Shown piece by piece: positions 49,162-59,094 of a DNA stretch of 64,000 nucleotides. The stretch is from positions 558,001-622,000 of the forward strand of contig NZ_FOWQ01000003.1 in NCBI RefSeq assembly GCF_900115505.1, read 5' to 3'. This DNA is from Geodermatophilus dictyosporus (lineage in GTDB: Bacteria; Actinomycetota; Actinomycetes; Mycobacteriales; Geodermatophilaceae). A model generated the notes under the pieces. The model searched no databases. It had not been told where the DNA came from and saw nothing but the letters and a program-made list of their open reading frames with translations. The translations under genes and the position numbers were made by a program. Each line of letters begins with the position of its first letter. The first letter of the stretch is position 1.

Positions 49162-50160
49162 GTGCGCACGCGTCGACTCCCCGCAGCTGCCGTCCTCGGG
49201 CTGGCCGCCGTCGCCGCCCTGACCGGCTGCCGGACCTCGCCGTCGGTGGCCGCCTACGTCGGTGACGAGCAGGTGACCGCCGTCGAGCTGCAGGCGGCGG
49301 TGGACGAGCGGCTGGCCGACCCGGCGATCGCGGAGGCCGCGGCCGGCTCGGAGACCGACTTCACCCGCCAGGTGCTGAGCCTGCTGCTCCGCGAGGAGGT
49401 CTACACGGCCGCGGCGCAGCGCTACGGCGTCGAGGTGACCGACGCCGAGGTGTCCGCGTTCGTCGACCGGTCGCTGGCCGGGCAGGACGCCGCGGACCTG
49501 TTCGCGCAGGCCGCCGCCCAGGGCTTCTCCCGCGACGACGTCCTGGAGAGCGCCCGCCAGCAGCTGCTGCGCCGCGAGCTGGCCGAGTCCGCGGGGGAGG
49601 CCGGCGCCCTCGACGAGGCCGCGCTGCGCGCCCGGTACGAGGAGGTCCGCGGCGACCTCGAGCAGGTGGAGCTCGGCTACCTCGTCGTCCCCGACCAGCC
49701 CACCGCCGACGGCGTCGTCGACGAGCTGACCGCGGACCCCGCCGCCTACCCGGCCGTGGCCGCGCGCTTCCCCGGCCAGAACACGCTGCCCGCGGTGGCG
49801 CCCGTGGCCCTCGCCGACGTCCCGGCACCGCTGGCCGGCGGCGTGACGACGGCCGCGCCGGGCACCGCCTTCACCGTGACCGTGCCGCAGGTGACCGGCG
49901 TGGTCGTGGTCTACGTCGGCCAGCGCAGCACCCCCGCCTTCGAGGAGGTGCGCACCCAGCTGGAGGACGAGGCGGCCACCGGCGTCGAGGAGGCCGGCGC
50001 GGCGCTGGTCGACGAGGTGCGCACCGACCTCGACATCACGGTGAACCCGCGCTACGGGGCGCTGGAGGACGACGTGGTCCGCGAGGCCGACGGCGGCGTG
50101 GTCGACCTGCTCGACGACGCGGCCGCCACCGGCACCACCGGCACCGGCTCGGGCGGCTGA
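49162..50160 (+). CDS. SurA N-domain lipoprotein, putative extracytoplasmic chaperone/PPIase
   Basis: The 332-residue product has a signal peptide and lipobox (LAAVAALTGC), then a SurA-type helical N-domain (SVAAYVGDEQVTAVELQAAV, TRQVLSLLLREEVYTAAAQR). A short middle segment lies where parvulin domains occur (YEEVRGDLEQVELGYLVVP), and an acidic Gly/Thr-rich tail closes the protein. It is a likely membrane-attached folding helper. GTG at 49162 fits the signal peptide. mfd-surA-mazG-eno order is conserved in actinobacteria. Whether the parvulin site is active cannot be told from sequence. Confidence 0.88.
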   Translation: MRTRRLPAAAVLGLAAVAALTGCRTSPSVAAYVGDEQVTAVELQAAVDERLADPAIAEAAAGSETDFTRQVLSLLLREEVYTAAAQRYGVEVTDAEVSAFVDRSLAGQDAADLFAQAAAQGFSRDDVLESARQQLLRRELAESAGEAGALDEAALRARYEEVRGDLEQVELGYLVVPDQPTADGVVDELTADPAAYPAVAARFPGQNTLPAVAPVALADVPAPLAGGVTTAAPGTAFTVTVPQVTGVVVVYVGQRSTPAFEEVRTQLEDEAATGVEEAGAALVDEVRTDLDITVNPRYGALEDDVVREADGGVVDLLDDAAATGTTGTGSGG

Positions 50161-50166
50161 GCCGGC

Positions 50167-50352
50167 GTGCCCTGGCGGTACCGCCCCCGCCCCGAGACGA
50201 TCACGGTCGACCCGGCGATCCGGCAGCGGGTGTCCGACCTCGCCCGCCACGACCGGGTGCGTGCGGTCCGCCTCCTCCGGGAGGAGACCGGGCTGCCGCT
50301 GGACTTCTCGGTCCTGCTGGTGGACTCCTGGCTCGGGAGGACCGCTCCCTGA
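50167..50352 (+). CDS. 61-residue protein resembling the L7/L12 C-terminal helix pair
   Basis: The small basic product contains RVRAVRLLREETGLPLDFSV, which follows the pattern of the ribosomal L7/L12 C-terminal domain (KIxVIKxVRExTGLGLKEA). The GTG at 50167 lies seven bases after the preceding stop and no alternative start is visible. Codon use is like that of its neighbours. It is a real gene on balance, but the function is unknown; it could be a partner of ribosome or elongation factors only by resemblance. Confidence 0.6.
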   Translation: MPWRYRPRPETITVDPAIRQRVSDLARHDRVRAVRLLREETGLPLDFSVLLVDSWLGRTAP

Positions 50353-50394
50353 GCCGCCGGGGCGGCTGGTCCGGCGGTCCCGGAGACTGGCCGA

Positions 50395-51306
50395 GTGCCC
50401 GTCGCGCTCGCCGTCGTCGTCCACCCCGCCCTCCCCGGCCTGCTCGGCCCCGCCGCCTGGCAGGCGCTGTCCAGCGGCCGCCCGGTGGTCGCGCTGCCCG
50501 GCGCCGCGGCGACCGCCGACGCGCTGCGCGCCCAGGGCTGGGCGGTCGACGACGTGTCCGACGCCGCGGCCGCCGCCGCCCGCCCCGACAGCGTCGTCGC
50601 CCTGGTCGCGGCCGGCACCGAGGTCGACGCCGGGGACGTGGTCGCCACCGCGGCGCCGCCCGGGGCCCGGCTGCTCGACGTCGTCGCGGTGATGGACCGG
50701 CTGCGCTCGCCGGGCGGCTGCCCGTGGGACGCCGAGCAGACGCACGCCTCGCTGCGCGGCTACCTGCTCGAGGAGGCGCACGAGGCCTACGACGCGATCG
50801 TCGACGACGACCCGGTCGCGATGCGCGAGGAGCTCGGTGACGTCCTGCTCCAGGTGGTGTTCCACGCGCGGGTGGCCGCCGAGGCGGGCGCCGGGCGCCG
50901 CTTCGACGTCGACGACGTGGCCGGCGACCTGGTGGACAAGCTGGTCCGGCGGCACCCCCACGTCTTCGGCGGCGCGGGCCCCCGCGACGTCGCCGGGGTG
51001 GAGGCGGGCTGGGAGGAGATCAAGCAGGCGGAGAAGCAGCGGCGCTCGCCGACGGAGGGCGTCTCGCGCTCGCAGCCGGCCGCGTCCTGGGGCGCGGCGC
51101 TGGTGCGCCGCGCCGCCCGGGCGGGGTTCCCGACGCCGGAGCCGGCCGGCCTGGACTCCGCCGCGCCGGAGGAGCTGGGCGAACGGCTGCTGGCGGTGGT
51201 CACCGCGGCCGAGCGGCGCGGCTGGGACGCCGAGGACGCGCTCCGGGAGGCGGTGCGCCGCTACGCCGGGGAGCTCGACGCCGAGGCGCGGCGCCGGGAG
51301 GGGTGA
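50395..51306 (+). CDS. mazG: MazG nucleoside triphosphate pyrophosphohydrolase
   Basis: MazG hydrolyses NTPs and dNTPs to monophosphates and pyrophosphate and clears aberrant nucleotides. The 303-residue product has a divergent N-terminal domain (about 1-95) of the tetrapyrrole-methylase-like region often found in actinobacterial MazG. The pyrophosphohydrolase domain follows: CPWDAEQTHASL, LLEEAHEAYDAI and EELGDVLLQVVFHARVA with the EExxE and ExxD metal ligands, then FDVDDVAGDLVDKLVRRHPHVF. It lies just upstream of eno. Confidence 0.92.
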   Translation: MPVALAVVVHPALPGLLGPAAWQALSSGRPVVALPGAAATADALRAQGWAVDDVSDAAAAAARPDSVVALVAAGTEVDAGDVVATAAPPGARLLDVVAVMDRLRSPGGCPWDAEQTHASLRGYLLEEAHEAYDAIVDDDPVAMREELGDVLLQVVFHARVAAEAGAGRRFDVDDVAGDLVDKLVRRHPHVFGGAGPRDVAGVEAGWEEIKQAEKQRRSPTEGVSRSQPAASWGAALVRRAARAGFPTPEPAGLDSAAPEELGERLLAVVTAAERRGWDAEDALREAVRRYAGELDAEARRREG

Positions 51307-51367
51307 CCGGGACCGTGCCCGCCGTGCCCGGGTGGGCGGCGTCCTCACCGACCGGGGGCGGGCTGGT

Positions 51368-52660
<1,293 letters not shown>

Positions 52661-52664
52661 CCCG

Positions 52665-53198
52665 GTGAGCGCGGGCACCGGCCGGCGCCGCTCGACCGGC
52701 CGGCCGCTCTCGCACGCCGCGTCCCGTCCGGTGCCGGCCGGGACGCGGTCGGGCGCGGGCAACCGTCCCGCCGCGGCCCGTCCCGGCCGGCGCACCCCGC
52801 GCCCGGCACCGCGCGCCGCGGCGGCCCGGCGGCCGCTGTTCACCGGCCGCGCCGTCGTCCTGGTGGGGCTGGTGCTGCTGCTCGCGCTGACGCTGGCCGG
52901 TCCCTTCCGGCAGTGGCTGGAGGGCCGCCAGGAGCTGGCCCGGCTCGCCGCCGAGGGGACCGCCCTCGACCAGCGGATCGCCGACCTCGAGGCCGAGCTG
53001 GAGCGCCAGGCCGACCCGGCGTGGACCGCCCGCGAGGCCCGGGAGCGGCTGGCCTACGTGCTGCCCGGCGACCGGCTGGTCGTCGTGGTCGACGGCGAGG
53101 CCGCCGAGGGCGACGCCGGCACGCTGCCCGAGGTCCCCGACACCGACCGGCCCTGGTACGAGGAGCTGCTCGGGTCGGTCGCCGAGGCCGACGGGTGA
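52665..53198 (+). CDS. FtsB/DivIC-type septum formation initiator
   Basis: The 177-residue bitopic protein has a basic, Arg/Pro/Ala-rich cytoplasmic N-terminus (about 1-58), one membrane helix (about 62-82, AVVLVGLVLLLALTLAG) and a short extracytoplasmic coiled coil (about 85-120, WLEGRQELARLAAEGTALDQ). A globular end with RERLAYVLPGDR follows; the WxARERLxYV pattern is typical of FtsB-like division proteins downstream of eno. It helps link FtsQ and FtsL in the divisome. GTG start; the stop overlaps the next gene. Confidence 0.85.
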   Translation: MSAGTGRRRSTGRPLSHAASRPVPAGTRSGAGNRPAAARPGRRTPRPAPRAAAARRPLFTGRAVVLVGLVLLLALTLAGPFRQWLEGRQELARLAAEGTALDQRIADLEAELERQADPAWTAREARERLAYVLPGDRLVVVVDGEAAEGDAGTLPEVPDTDRPWYEELLGSVAEADG

Positions 53199-53734
53199 AG
53201 GACCGTTCCCGCCCCTCCCCGGGCGAGCGGGTGCGGGAGCCGATCACCCCGGAGGAGCGCGCGGTCGTCGCCCGCCAGCTCGGCCGCCCGCCGCGCGCGG
53301 TGCGGGCGGTGGCGCACCGCTGCCCGTGCGGCCAGCCCGACGTGGTGCAGACCTCCCCGCGGCTGGAGGACGGCACCCCGTTCCCCACGCTGTACTACCT
53401 GACCTGCCCGCGCGCCTCCGCGGCCGCGAGCCGGCTGGAGTCGGCCGGCCGGATGCGCGAGTGGCAGGCCGACCTGGGCACCGACGCCGGCCTCGCCACG
53501 GCCTACCGCGCCGCCCACGAGGCCTACCTCGCCGAGCGCGACGCCCTCGGCGAGCTGCCCACCCGGGCCACCGCCGGCGGCATGCCCGACCGGGTCAAGT
53601 GCCTGCACGCCCTGGCCGGGCACGCGCTGGCCGCGGGCCCCGGCGTCAACCCGGTCGGCGACCGGGCCGTGGCCGAGATGGGGGAGTGGTGGGCCCAGGG
53701 CCCCTGCGCGCCCCCCGAGGGGGAGCCGACGTGA
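53195..53734 (+). CDS. DUF501 protein
   Basis: The 179-residue product carries the DUF501 pattern with CPCGQPDVVQTSPRL and GTPFPTLYYLTCP (Cys-containing), then RMREWQADL and DRVKCLHALAGHALA. The spaced Cys and His could bind metal. The family occurs almost only in actinobacteria between ftsB and ppx and has no assigned function known to me. GTG overlaps the previous stop, and its own stop overlaps the next start, so the three genes are coupled. Confidence 0.88.
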   Translation: MKDRSRPSPGERVREPITPEERAVVARQLGRPPRAVRAVAHRCPCGQPDVVQTSPRLEDGTPFPTLYYLTCPRASAAASRLESAGRMREWQADLGTDAGLATAYRAAHEAYLAERDALGELPTRATAGGMPDRVKCLHALAGHALAAGPGVNPVGDRAVAEMGEWWAQGPCAPPEGEPT

Positions 53735-54681
53735 CCCGGGTCGCGGCCGTCGACTGCGGTACCAACTCCATCCGCCTGCTCGTCGCCGACGTCCCGCCGG
53801 AGGGTGCGCACACCGACCTGCTGCGCCGCATGGAGGTGGTGCGCCTCGGCCAGGGCGTCGACGCCACCTGCCGGCTGGCGCCCGAGGCGATCGAGCGCAC
53901 CCGCCGGGTGCTGGCCGGGTACGCCGCGCAGGCACGCGAGTTGGGCGCCACCGCGGTGCGGATGGTCGCCACCAGCGCCACCCGCGACGCGGCCAACCGC
54001 GCCGACTTCGAGGCGATGGTCACCGCGACGCTCGGTCAGCCGCCCGACGTCGTCCCGGGCGACGAGGAGGCCCGGCTGTCCTTCCTCGGCGCCACCGCCT
54101 CGCTCGACGCCGCGGCCGCCGCGCACGGCGGCGCACCGCCGCGCCCGCCCTACCTGGTGGTCGACATCGGCGGCGGCTCGACGGAGTTCGTGCTCGGCGA
54201 CGCCGGCGGGGTCCGGGCCGCCCGCTCGGTGGACGTCGGCTGCGTGCGGCTGACCGAGCGGCACCTGCACGGCGACCCGCCCACCGCCGACGAGATCCAG
54301 CGCGCCGAGTCCGACGTCCGCGCCGCACTGGCCGAGGTCGCCGCCGCCGTGCCGGTGCAGGAGGCGGCCACGCTGGTCGGCCTGGCCGGCTCGGTGACCA
54401 CCGTGGCCGCGCTCGCGTTGCGGCTGCCCGCCTACGACCCGGTGGCCATCCACGGCTCGCGGATCGGGGTGGGCGCCGTCCGCTCGGTCACCGCCGGGCT
54501 GCTGACGGCCACCCGCGAGCGGCGCGCCGCGTACCCGGTCATGCACCCGGGGCGGGTCGACGTCATCGGCGCGGGCGCCCTCGTGCTGCGGGTGCTCATG
54601 GACGCCTTCTCGCTCGACGAGGTCGTCGTCAGCGAGCACGACATCCTCGACGGCATCGCGCTCCGGCTCGCCCGCGGCTGA
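53731..54681 (+). CDS. ppx: Exopolyphosphatase / GppA-type phosphatase
   Basis: The 316-residue ASKHA-fold enzyme cleaves terminal phosphates from polyphosphate and/or pppGpp. Motifs: AVDCGTNSIRLLVAD (phosphate 1), VATSATRDAANR, VVDIGGGSTEFVLG (phosphate 2) and a late GAGALVL adenosine-type loop. It is the short actinobacterial form without the C-terminal HD domain, so exopolyphosphatase and pppGpp roles cannot be separated. GTG at 53731 overlaps the DUF501 stop (GTGA). The protein at 2162 is a PPK2 relative, but no operon links them. Confidence 0.92.
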   Translation: MTRVAAVDCGTNSIRLLVADVPPEGAHTDLLRRMEVVRLGQGVDATCRLAPEAIERTRRVLAGYAAQARELGATAVRMVATSATRDAANRADFEAMVTATLGQPPDVVPGDEEARLSFLGATASLDAAAAAHGGAPPRPPYLVVDIGGGSTEFVLGDAGGVRAARSVDVGCVRLTERHLHGDPPTADEIQRAESDVRAALAEVAAAVPVQEAATLVGLAGSVTTVAALALRLPAYDPVAIHGSRIGVGAVRSVTAGLLTATRERRAAYPVMHPGRVDVIGAGALVLRVLMDAFSLDEVVVSEHDILDGIALRLARG

Positions 54682-54687
54682 GGTCGG

Positions 54688-54981
54688 TCAGGGGCCCTCG
54701 TTGAGGCCGGGGGGCAGCTTCCCGGTCAGCGACTGGTAGGCCGCCGCGGCACCCCGGGCGGCGACCAGCCGCCCGGCCGCGACGACGACGCCGGAGAAGG
54801 CGGCCCAGGCCAGCGCCTCCGGCCACGTCACGCCGGGCGCGGCCGGGTTCTTCGGCGGGTTGGTGCCGCGCGCGGCGTACCAGGCCGCGTCGGTCACCTT
54901 GCGGGCGGCGATCCCGGCGGGGATCGCGAGCCCCGAGCCGAGCAGCTTCCAGGTCAGCGGCGCCTTCTCCTTGCGGGCCAT
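54688..54981 (-). CDS. DUF4235 small membrane protein
   Basis: The 97-residue product has two hydrophobic stretches (LLGSGLAIPAGIAARKV near 13-29 and WAAFSGVVVAAGRLVAA near 58-75) with a short charged loop between, matching the DUF4235 actinobacterial family. ATG at 54981; the gene ends six bases from the convergent ppx stop. Function unknown. Confidence 0.8.
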   Translation of the reverse strand: MARKEKAPLTWKLLGSGLAIPAGIAARKVTDAAWYAARGTNPPKNPAAPGVTWPEALAWAAFSGVVVAAGRLVAARGAAAAYQSLTGKLPPGLNEGP

Positions 54982-55044
54982 GCGGTGATCATGCCCTGCC
55001 GCCCCGGAGGCCGCCCGTCCCCGCCCGGGTGGTCCACTGGGCCG

Positions 55045-55806
55045 GTGGCAGTCGACGCCCAGGGGTTCCCCGTCACCCGCACCCCCGCCGGCGTGCTCCG
55101 CGCCGCCCGGGCCGCCCGCGACCTCGCCGTCCTCGACGCCCGCGTCTCCGGCTGCCGCGCCTGCCCGCGGCTGGTGGCCTGGCGCGAGGAGGTGGCCCGG
55201 GTCAAGCGGGCCGCCTTCCGCGACGAGGACTACTGGGGCCGCCCGGTCCCGGGCCTGGGCCCCGCCGACGCCCGGATCGCGGTGGTCGGGCTGGCGCCGG
55301 CCGCACACGGCGGCAACCGCACCGGCCGCGTCTTCACCGGCGACCGCAGCGGCGACTGGATCTTCGCCGCGCTGTGGCGGGCCGGGCTGGCCAGCCAGCC
55401 GACGTCCACGCACGTCGGTGACGGCCTGGAGCTCGGCGACGTCCGGGTCGCCGCCGCGGTGCGCTGCGCGCCGCCGGACAACGCGCCCACCCCGGCCGAG
55501 CGCGACGCCTGCAACCCGTGGCTGGCCCGGGAGCTGGCACTGCTGCCGCGGCTTCGGGTGGTCGTCGTCCTCGGCGGCTTCGGCTGGACGGCGCTGTGGC
55601 CGGTGCTGGCCGCCGCCGGGTACGCGCTGCCCCGCCCGCGGCCGGCGTTCGGCCACGGCGTGGAGGTGACCCTCGACGGCCCGCGGGGGCCGCTGACGCT
55701 GCTGGGCAGCTACCACGTCAGCCAGCAGAACACCTTCACCGGCCGGCTGACCGAGCCGATGCTCGACGCTGTCCTGACCCGGGCCACGGAGCTCGTGCGC
55801 CCCTAG
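55045..55806 (+). CDS. Type-5 (UdgB) uracil-DNA glycosylase
   Basis: This 253-residue iron-sulfur glycosylase removes uracil, and often hypoxanthine, from DNA. It has the Cys pair CRACPRL, motif A GLAPAAHGGNRTGRVFTGD and two later Cys (VRCAPP, ERDAC) that complete a four-Cys cluster ligand set. The C-terminal segment GSYHVSQQNTFTG is the SYHPS-like motif. In family 5 the catalytic polar residue of motif A is replaced, as seen here by Ala. GTG at 55045 is chosen; the first residues are weakly conserved. It starts divergently 63 bases from the DUF4235 gene. Confidence 0.9.
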   Translation: MAVDAQGFPVTRTPAGVLRAARAARDLAVLDARVSGCRACPRLVAWREEVARVKRAAFRDEDYWGRPVPGLGPADARIAVVGLAPAAHGGNRTGRVFTGDRSGDWIFAALWRAGLASQPTSTHVGDGLELGDVRVAAAVRCAPPDNAPTPAERDACNPWLARELALLPRLRVVVVLGGFGWTALWPVLAAAGYALPRPRPAFGHGVEVTLDGPRGPLTLLGSYHVSQQNTFTGRLTEPMLDAVLTRATELVRP

Positions 55807-55809
55807 GGT
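55804..55809 (+). promoter_or_regulatory. -10 box of leaderless NADH dehydrogenase transcript
   Basis: TAGGGT overlaps the TAG stop of the glycosylase gene and is followed by six bases and the ATG at 55816, the same layout as at metG and eno. Confidence 0.6.
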
Positions 55810-55815
55810 GGGCGC

Positions 55816-57198
55816 ATGACCAGTCCCGGTCCCGCGTCCCGTCCGGTGGTCCTCGTCGTCGGCGGCGGCTACGTCGGCCTCTACACCGCGCTCCGGCTGC
55901 AGAAGAAGCTGTCCCGCGGCCGGGCGGAGATCGTCGTCGTCGACCCCCAGCCGCACATGACCTACCAGCCGTTCCTGCCCGAGGCGGCGGCCGGCTCGGT
56001 GGAGCCGCGTCACGTGGTGGTCCCGCTGCGCCGCACCCTGCACCGCTGCCGGGTGGTCACCGGCGCGGTGGCGTCGCTGTCGCACGCCGAACGGAAGGCG
56101 CGGATCGTGCCGGCCGAGGGCTCGCCCTACGAGCTGTCCTACGACGTCGTGGTCATGGCCGCCGGCTCCGTGGCGCGCACCCTGCCCATCCCCGGGCTGG
56201 CCGAGAACGGCATCGGCTTCAAGACCGTCGGCGAGGCCATCTACCTGCGCAACCACGTGCTGGCCCGGCTCGACGCCGCCGCCTCGACCGACGACCCCGC
56301 CGTCCGCACCCGGGCGCTGACGTTCACCTTCGTCGGTGGCGGCTACGCCGGCATCGAGGCCTTCGCCGAGCTCGAGGACATGGCGCGCTACGCCGTCGAG
56401 CACTACTACCCGCGGCTGTCGACCAGCGACATGCGCTGGGTGCTCGTGGAGGCGACCGGCCGGATCCTGCCCGAGGTCGACCTGGACATGGCCGCCTGGA
56501 CGGTCAAGCAGCTCACCGCCCGCGGCATGGACGTGCGGCTCAACACCCGGCTGGAGTCGGTGTCCGACGAGGGTGTCGTGCGGCTCAGCGACGGCGACGA
56601 GTTCGCCAGCGACACCCTGGTGTGGACGGCGGGCACCAAGCCCAACCCGCTGCTGACGCAGACCGACCTGCCCCTCGACGAGCGCGGCCGGGTGCGCTGC
56701 GAGCCGACCCTCCAGGTCAGCGGGCTGGAGGGAGCGTGGGCAGCAGGCGACCTGGCCGCCGTCCCCGACCTGACCAAGGACCAGCCGGGCGCCACGACCG
56801 CCCCCAACGCCCAGCACGCCGTCCGGCAGGCCAAGCGGCTGGCCGACAACGTCGTCGCCGTGCTGCACGGCCGGGAGCCGCAGCCCTACCGCCACGAGTA
56901 CGCCGGGTCGGTGGCCAGCCTGGGCCTGCACAAGGGCGTCGCGCAGGTCTACGGCGTCAAGCTCAAGGGCTGGCCGGCCTGGTTCATGCACCGCAGCTAC
57001 CACGTCAGCCGCGTCCCGACGTTCAACCGCAAGGCGCGCGTGGTGGCCGACTGGACGCTGGCCTCGGTGTTCCGCCGCGAGGTCATCGCCCTGGGGCAGC
57101 TGCAGGACCCGCGCCGGGAGTTCGTCACCGCCGCCGGGGGCGGGGGCACCGGGCAGCTGCCCGCCCCGACGGGGGCCGACCGCGCCCAGGCGAGCTAG
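55816..57198 (+). CDS. Type II NADH dehydrogenase-like FAD oxidoreductase
   Basis: The 460-residue single-subunit flavoenzyme passes electrons from NADH to quinone without pumping protons. It has the FAD glycine loop VVLVVGGGYVGLYTALRLQ, the second nucleotide loop FTFVGGGYAGIEAFAELED, DTLVWTAGTKPNP and GAWAAGDLAAVPDLT. The C-terminal amphipathic region (KLKGWPAWFMHRSYH) fits membrane attachment. ATG follows a leaderless-type -10 box. The gene is monocistronic and is followed by a tRNA. Confidence 0.92.
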   Translation: MTSPGPASRPVVLVVGGGYVGLYTALRLQKKLSRGRAEIVVVDPQPHMTYQPFLPEAAAGSVEPRHVVVPLRRTLHRCRVVTGAVASLSHAERKARIVPAEGSPYELSYDVVVMAAGSVARTLPIPGLAENGIGFKTVGEAIYLRNHVLARLDAAASTDDPAVRTRALTFTFVGGGYAGIEAFAELEDMARYAVEHYYPRLSTSDMRWVLVEATGRILPEVDLDMAAWTVKQLTARGMDVRLNTRLESVSDEGVVRLSDGDEFASDTLVWTAGTKPNPLLTQTDLPLDERGRVRCEPTLQVSGLEGAWAAGDLAAVPDLTKDQPGATTAPNAQHAVRQAKRLADNVVAVLHGREPQPYRHEYAGSVASLGLHKGVAQVYGVKLKGWPAWFMHRSYHVSRVPTFNRKARVVADWTLASVFRREVIALGQLQDPRREFVTAAGGGGTGQLPAPTGADRAQAS

Positions 57199-57240
57199 AC
57201 CGCCCCGCCCCGGGACCACCACGTCCCGGGGGAGGAGCGC

Positions 57241-57314
57241 GCCCCCGTGGCCCAACCGGCAGAGGCAGGCCCCTTAAAAGGGTCACAGTGTGGGTTCGAA
57301 CCCCACCGGGGGCA
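57241..57314 (+). tRNA. tRNA with UAA anticodon and short variable loop
   Basis: A cloverleaf of 74 bases is visible. Acceptor GCCCCCG pairs with CGGGGGC; the D stem is GCC/GGC with conserved GG in the loop; the anticodon stem is GGCCC/GGGTC with loop CTTAAAA (anticodon TAA); the variable loop is ACAGT; the T arm is GTGGG-TTCGAAC-CCCAC. The discriminator is A and the next bases are CC G, so CCA is not fully encoded. UAA reads leucine UUA, yet leucine tRNAs normally have a long variable arm, absent here. It is called tRNA-Leu by anticodon only. Confidence 0.85.
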
Positions 57315-57415
57315 CCGTGCGCCGGGCTCACGACTTCTTCCGGGGCTGTACACCATCGGCCGCAGGAAATACAGGTCTTGACGTCTCCCGTGACCCGTTT
57401 GACAGGGTGACCGGT

Positions 57416-57437
57416 AGTGAGCGACCGATCGCTCACT
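57416..57437. promoter_or_regulatory. Palindrome upstream of M28 peptidase gene
   Basis: AGTGAGCGA (57416-57424) and TCGCTCACT (57429-57437) are exact complements with a 4-base centre. It lies 23 bases before the peptidase ATG, after two TTGAC(A/G) hexamers (57378, 57399) that lack a well-spaced -10 box. It could be an operator for a dimeric repressor or a 5' hairpin; the regulator is not in the window. Confidence 0.45.
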
Positions 57438-57459
57438 CTCGACGTCCAAGGGAGTACGT

Positions 57460-59076
57460 ATGAGTCTGGTCCAGTCCGCGCGCCGGTCACGGGTCGCCGT
57501 GATCGGCACCGCCGGCGCCCTGGCGCTCGCGGGCAGCGTGGTCGTCGCGCTGCCGGCGGCGGCCGCGCCGGGCGGCTGCGAGACACGGAACAACAACACG
57601 GTGGCCAAGCTGACCGAGTGCGTCACGGTCGACGGCGTCACCGAGCACCTCACGGAGCTCCAGCGGATCGCGGACGCCAACGGGGGCAACCGCGCCTCGG
57701 GGACGCCCGGGTACGACGCGTCCGCCGAGTATGTGCAGCAGCGGCTGCGAGCGGCCGGCTGGCAGGTCTCCAGCCAGCAGTTCGAGTTCCCGTTCTACGA
57801 GCTGCTGGGCGAGCCGACGCTGACCGTCGACGGTGCGGGCTACGACTACCCCGACCAGTTCCGCGACATGACCTACTCGGGCACAGGCACCGTCACCGGT
57901 CTCGTCGTCCCGATCGACACCGCATCCGCGACCAGCGGCTGCGAGGCCTCCGACTTCGCCCCGGCCAGCGACGCCGAGACCCAGATCGCCCTCGTCAAGC
58001 GAGGTACCTGCACGTTCGGGGTCAAGGCCGGCAACGCCCTGGCGGCCGGGTACGACGCGGTCATCGTCTACAACGACGGTGCGTCCCCCGACCGCGTTGA
58101 CGTGGTCGCCGGGACGCTCGGGGCGCCGGTCGACATCCCTGCCGTCGGCACGTCGTTCGACCTCGGCCCGACGTTCGCCGGCGAGATCGCCACCGTCTCG
58201 ATCGAGACGATCAGCGAGCTGCGGGACACCAGCAACGTCCTCGCTGAGCTGCCCGGCCGCACGTCGGACAACGTCGTCATGGCCGGTGCTCACCTCGACT
58301 CGGTGGCCGCCGGCCCAGGCATCAACGACAACGGCTCCGGCAGCGCCGCGCTGATCGAGGTCGCCGAGAACCTGGGCAAGGTCAAGCCGACCAACACCGT
58401 CCGGTTCGCCTGGTGGGGTGCCGAGGAGCTCGGGCTGCAGGGCTCGAACTACTACGTCGCGAACCTGCCCCAGGCGGACAAGGACCGGATCGGCCTCTAC
58501 CTGAACTTCGACATGGTCGGCTCGCCCAACTTCGCCCGGTTCATCTACGACGGTGACCAGTCGACGTTCCCGGCCCCCACGGGCACCCCGGTGCCGGAGG
58601 GCTCGGCGGACATCGAGTACGTCCTCGAGGACTACTACGAGGCGCAGGGCCTCTGGTACGAGGGCACCGAGTTCAGCGGCCGCAGCGACTACCAGGCGTT
58701 CATCCGCGCCGGCATCCCCTCCGGTGGCCTGTTCACCGGCGCGGAGGTCGCGAAGAAGCCGTACCAGGTGCCGCTCTACGGCGGCACTCCCGGCGTGGCC
58801 TACGACCCGAACTACCACCAGGCCGGGGACACGATCACCAACGTCAACCGGACGGCGCTCGACCAGAACTCCGACGCCATCGCCTACTCGGTGCTCACCC
58901 TCGCCTACGACACGGCCCGGGTGAACGGCGTGGCCGGCACGCCGGTCCCCGGTGGCACCTTCGAGGAGGACCCGACCGACCGCCAGTGGCGGGTCACCGC
59001 GCAGCAGATGGCCGGTGGCGGCGGGCTCTCCCCGGACCACGACCACGACCACGACCACGGTGGTGACGCGGTCTGA
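57460..59076 (+). CDS. Secreted M28 zinc aminopeptidase with PA domain
   Basis: The 538-residue exported peptidase has a signal peptide (about 1-36, AAAA cut), a PA insertion domain (about 105-235, [19 protein letters not shown]) and a catalytic domain with the five zinc-site positions: His278 and Asp290 (GAHLDSV, INDNGSG), Glu322-Glu323 ([12 protein letters not shown]), Asp351 (NFDMVGS) and His453 (YHQAGDT). It resembles Streptomyces-type leucyl aminopeptidases and probably releases amino acids from peptides outside the cell. The C-terminus ends in alternating Asp-His ([10 protein letters not shown]), perhaps a metal-binding tail. ATG follows CAAGGGAG. It carries a strong terminator downstream. 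Confidence 0.93.
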   Translation: MSLVQSARRSRVAVIGTAGALALAGSVVVALPAAAAPGGCETRNNNTVAKLTECVTVDGVTEHLTELQRIADANGGNRASGTPGYDASAEYVQQRLRAAGWQVSSQQFEFPFYELLGEPTLTVDGAGYDYPDQFRDMTYSGTGTVTGLVVPIDTASATSGCEASDFAPASDAETQIALVKRGTCTFGVKAGNALAAGYDAVIVYNDGASPDRVDVVAGTLGAPVDIPAVGTSFDLGPTFAGEIATVSIETISELRDTSNVLAELPGRTSDNVVMAGAHLDSVAAGPGINDNGSGSAALIEVAENLGKVKPTNTVRFAWWGAEELGLQGSNYYVANLPQADKDRIGLYLNFDMVGSPNFARFIYDGDQSTFPAPTGTPVPEGSADIEYVLEDYYEAQGLWYEGTEFSGRSDYQAFIRAGIPSGGLFTGAEVAKKPYQVPLYGGTPGVAYDPNYHQAGDTITNVNRTALDQNSDAIAYSVLTLAYDTARVNGVAGTPVPGGTFEEDPTDRQWRVTAQQMAGGGGLSPDHDHDHDHGGDAV

Positions 59077-59094
59077 CCTCCTGACCGGCACGAC

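Noticed and set aside
57378-57404. TTGACG and TTGACA hexamers as a standard promoter for the M28 gene
   Set aside because: No -10 box is found 16-18 bases downstream of either, so a sigma-70 promoter is not supported.
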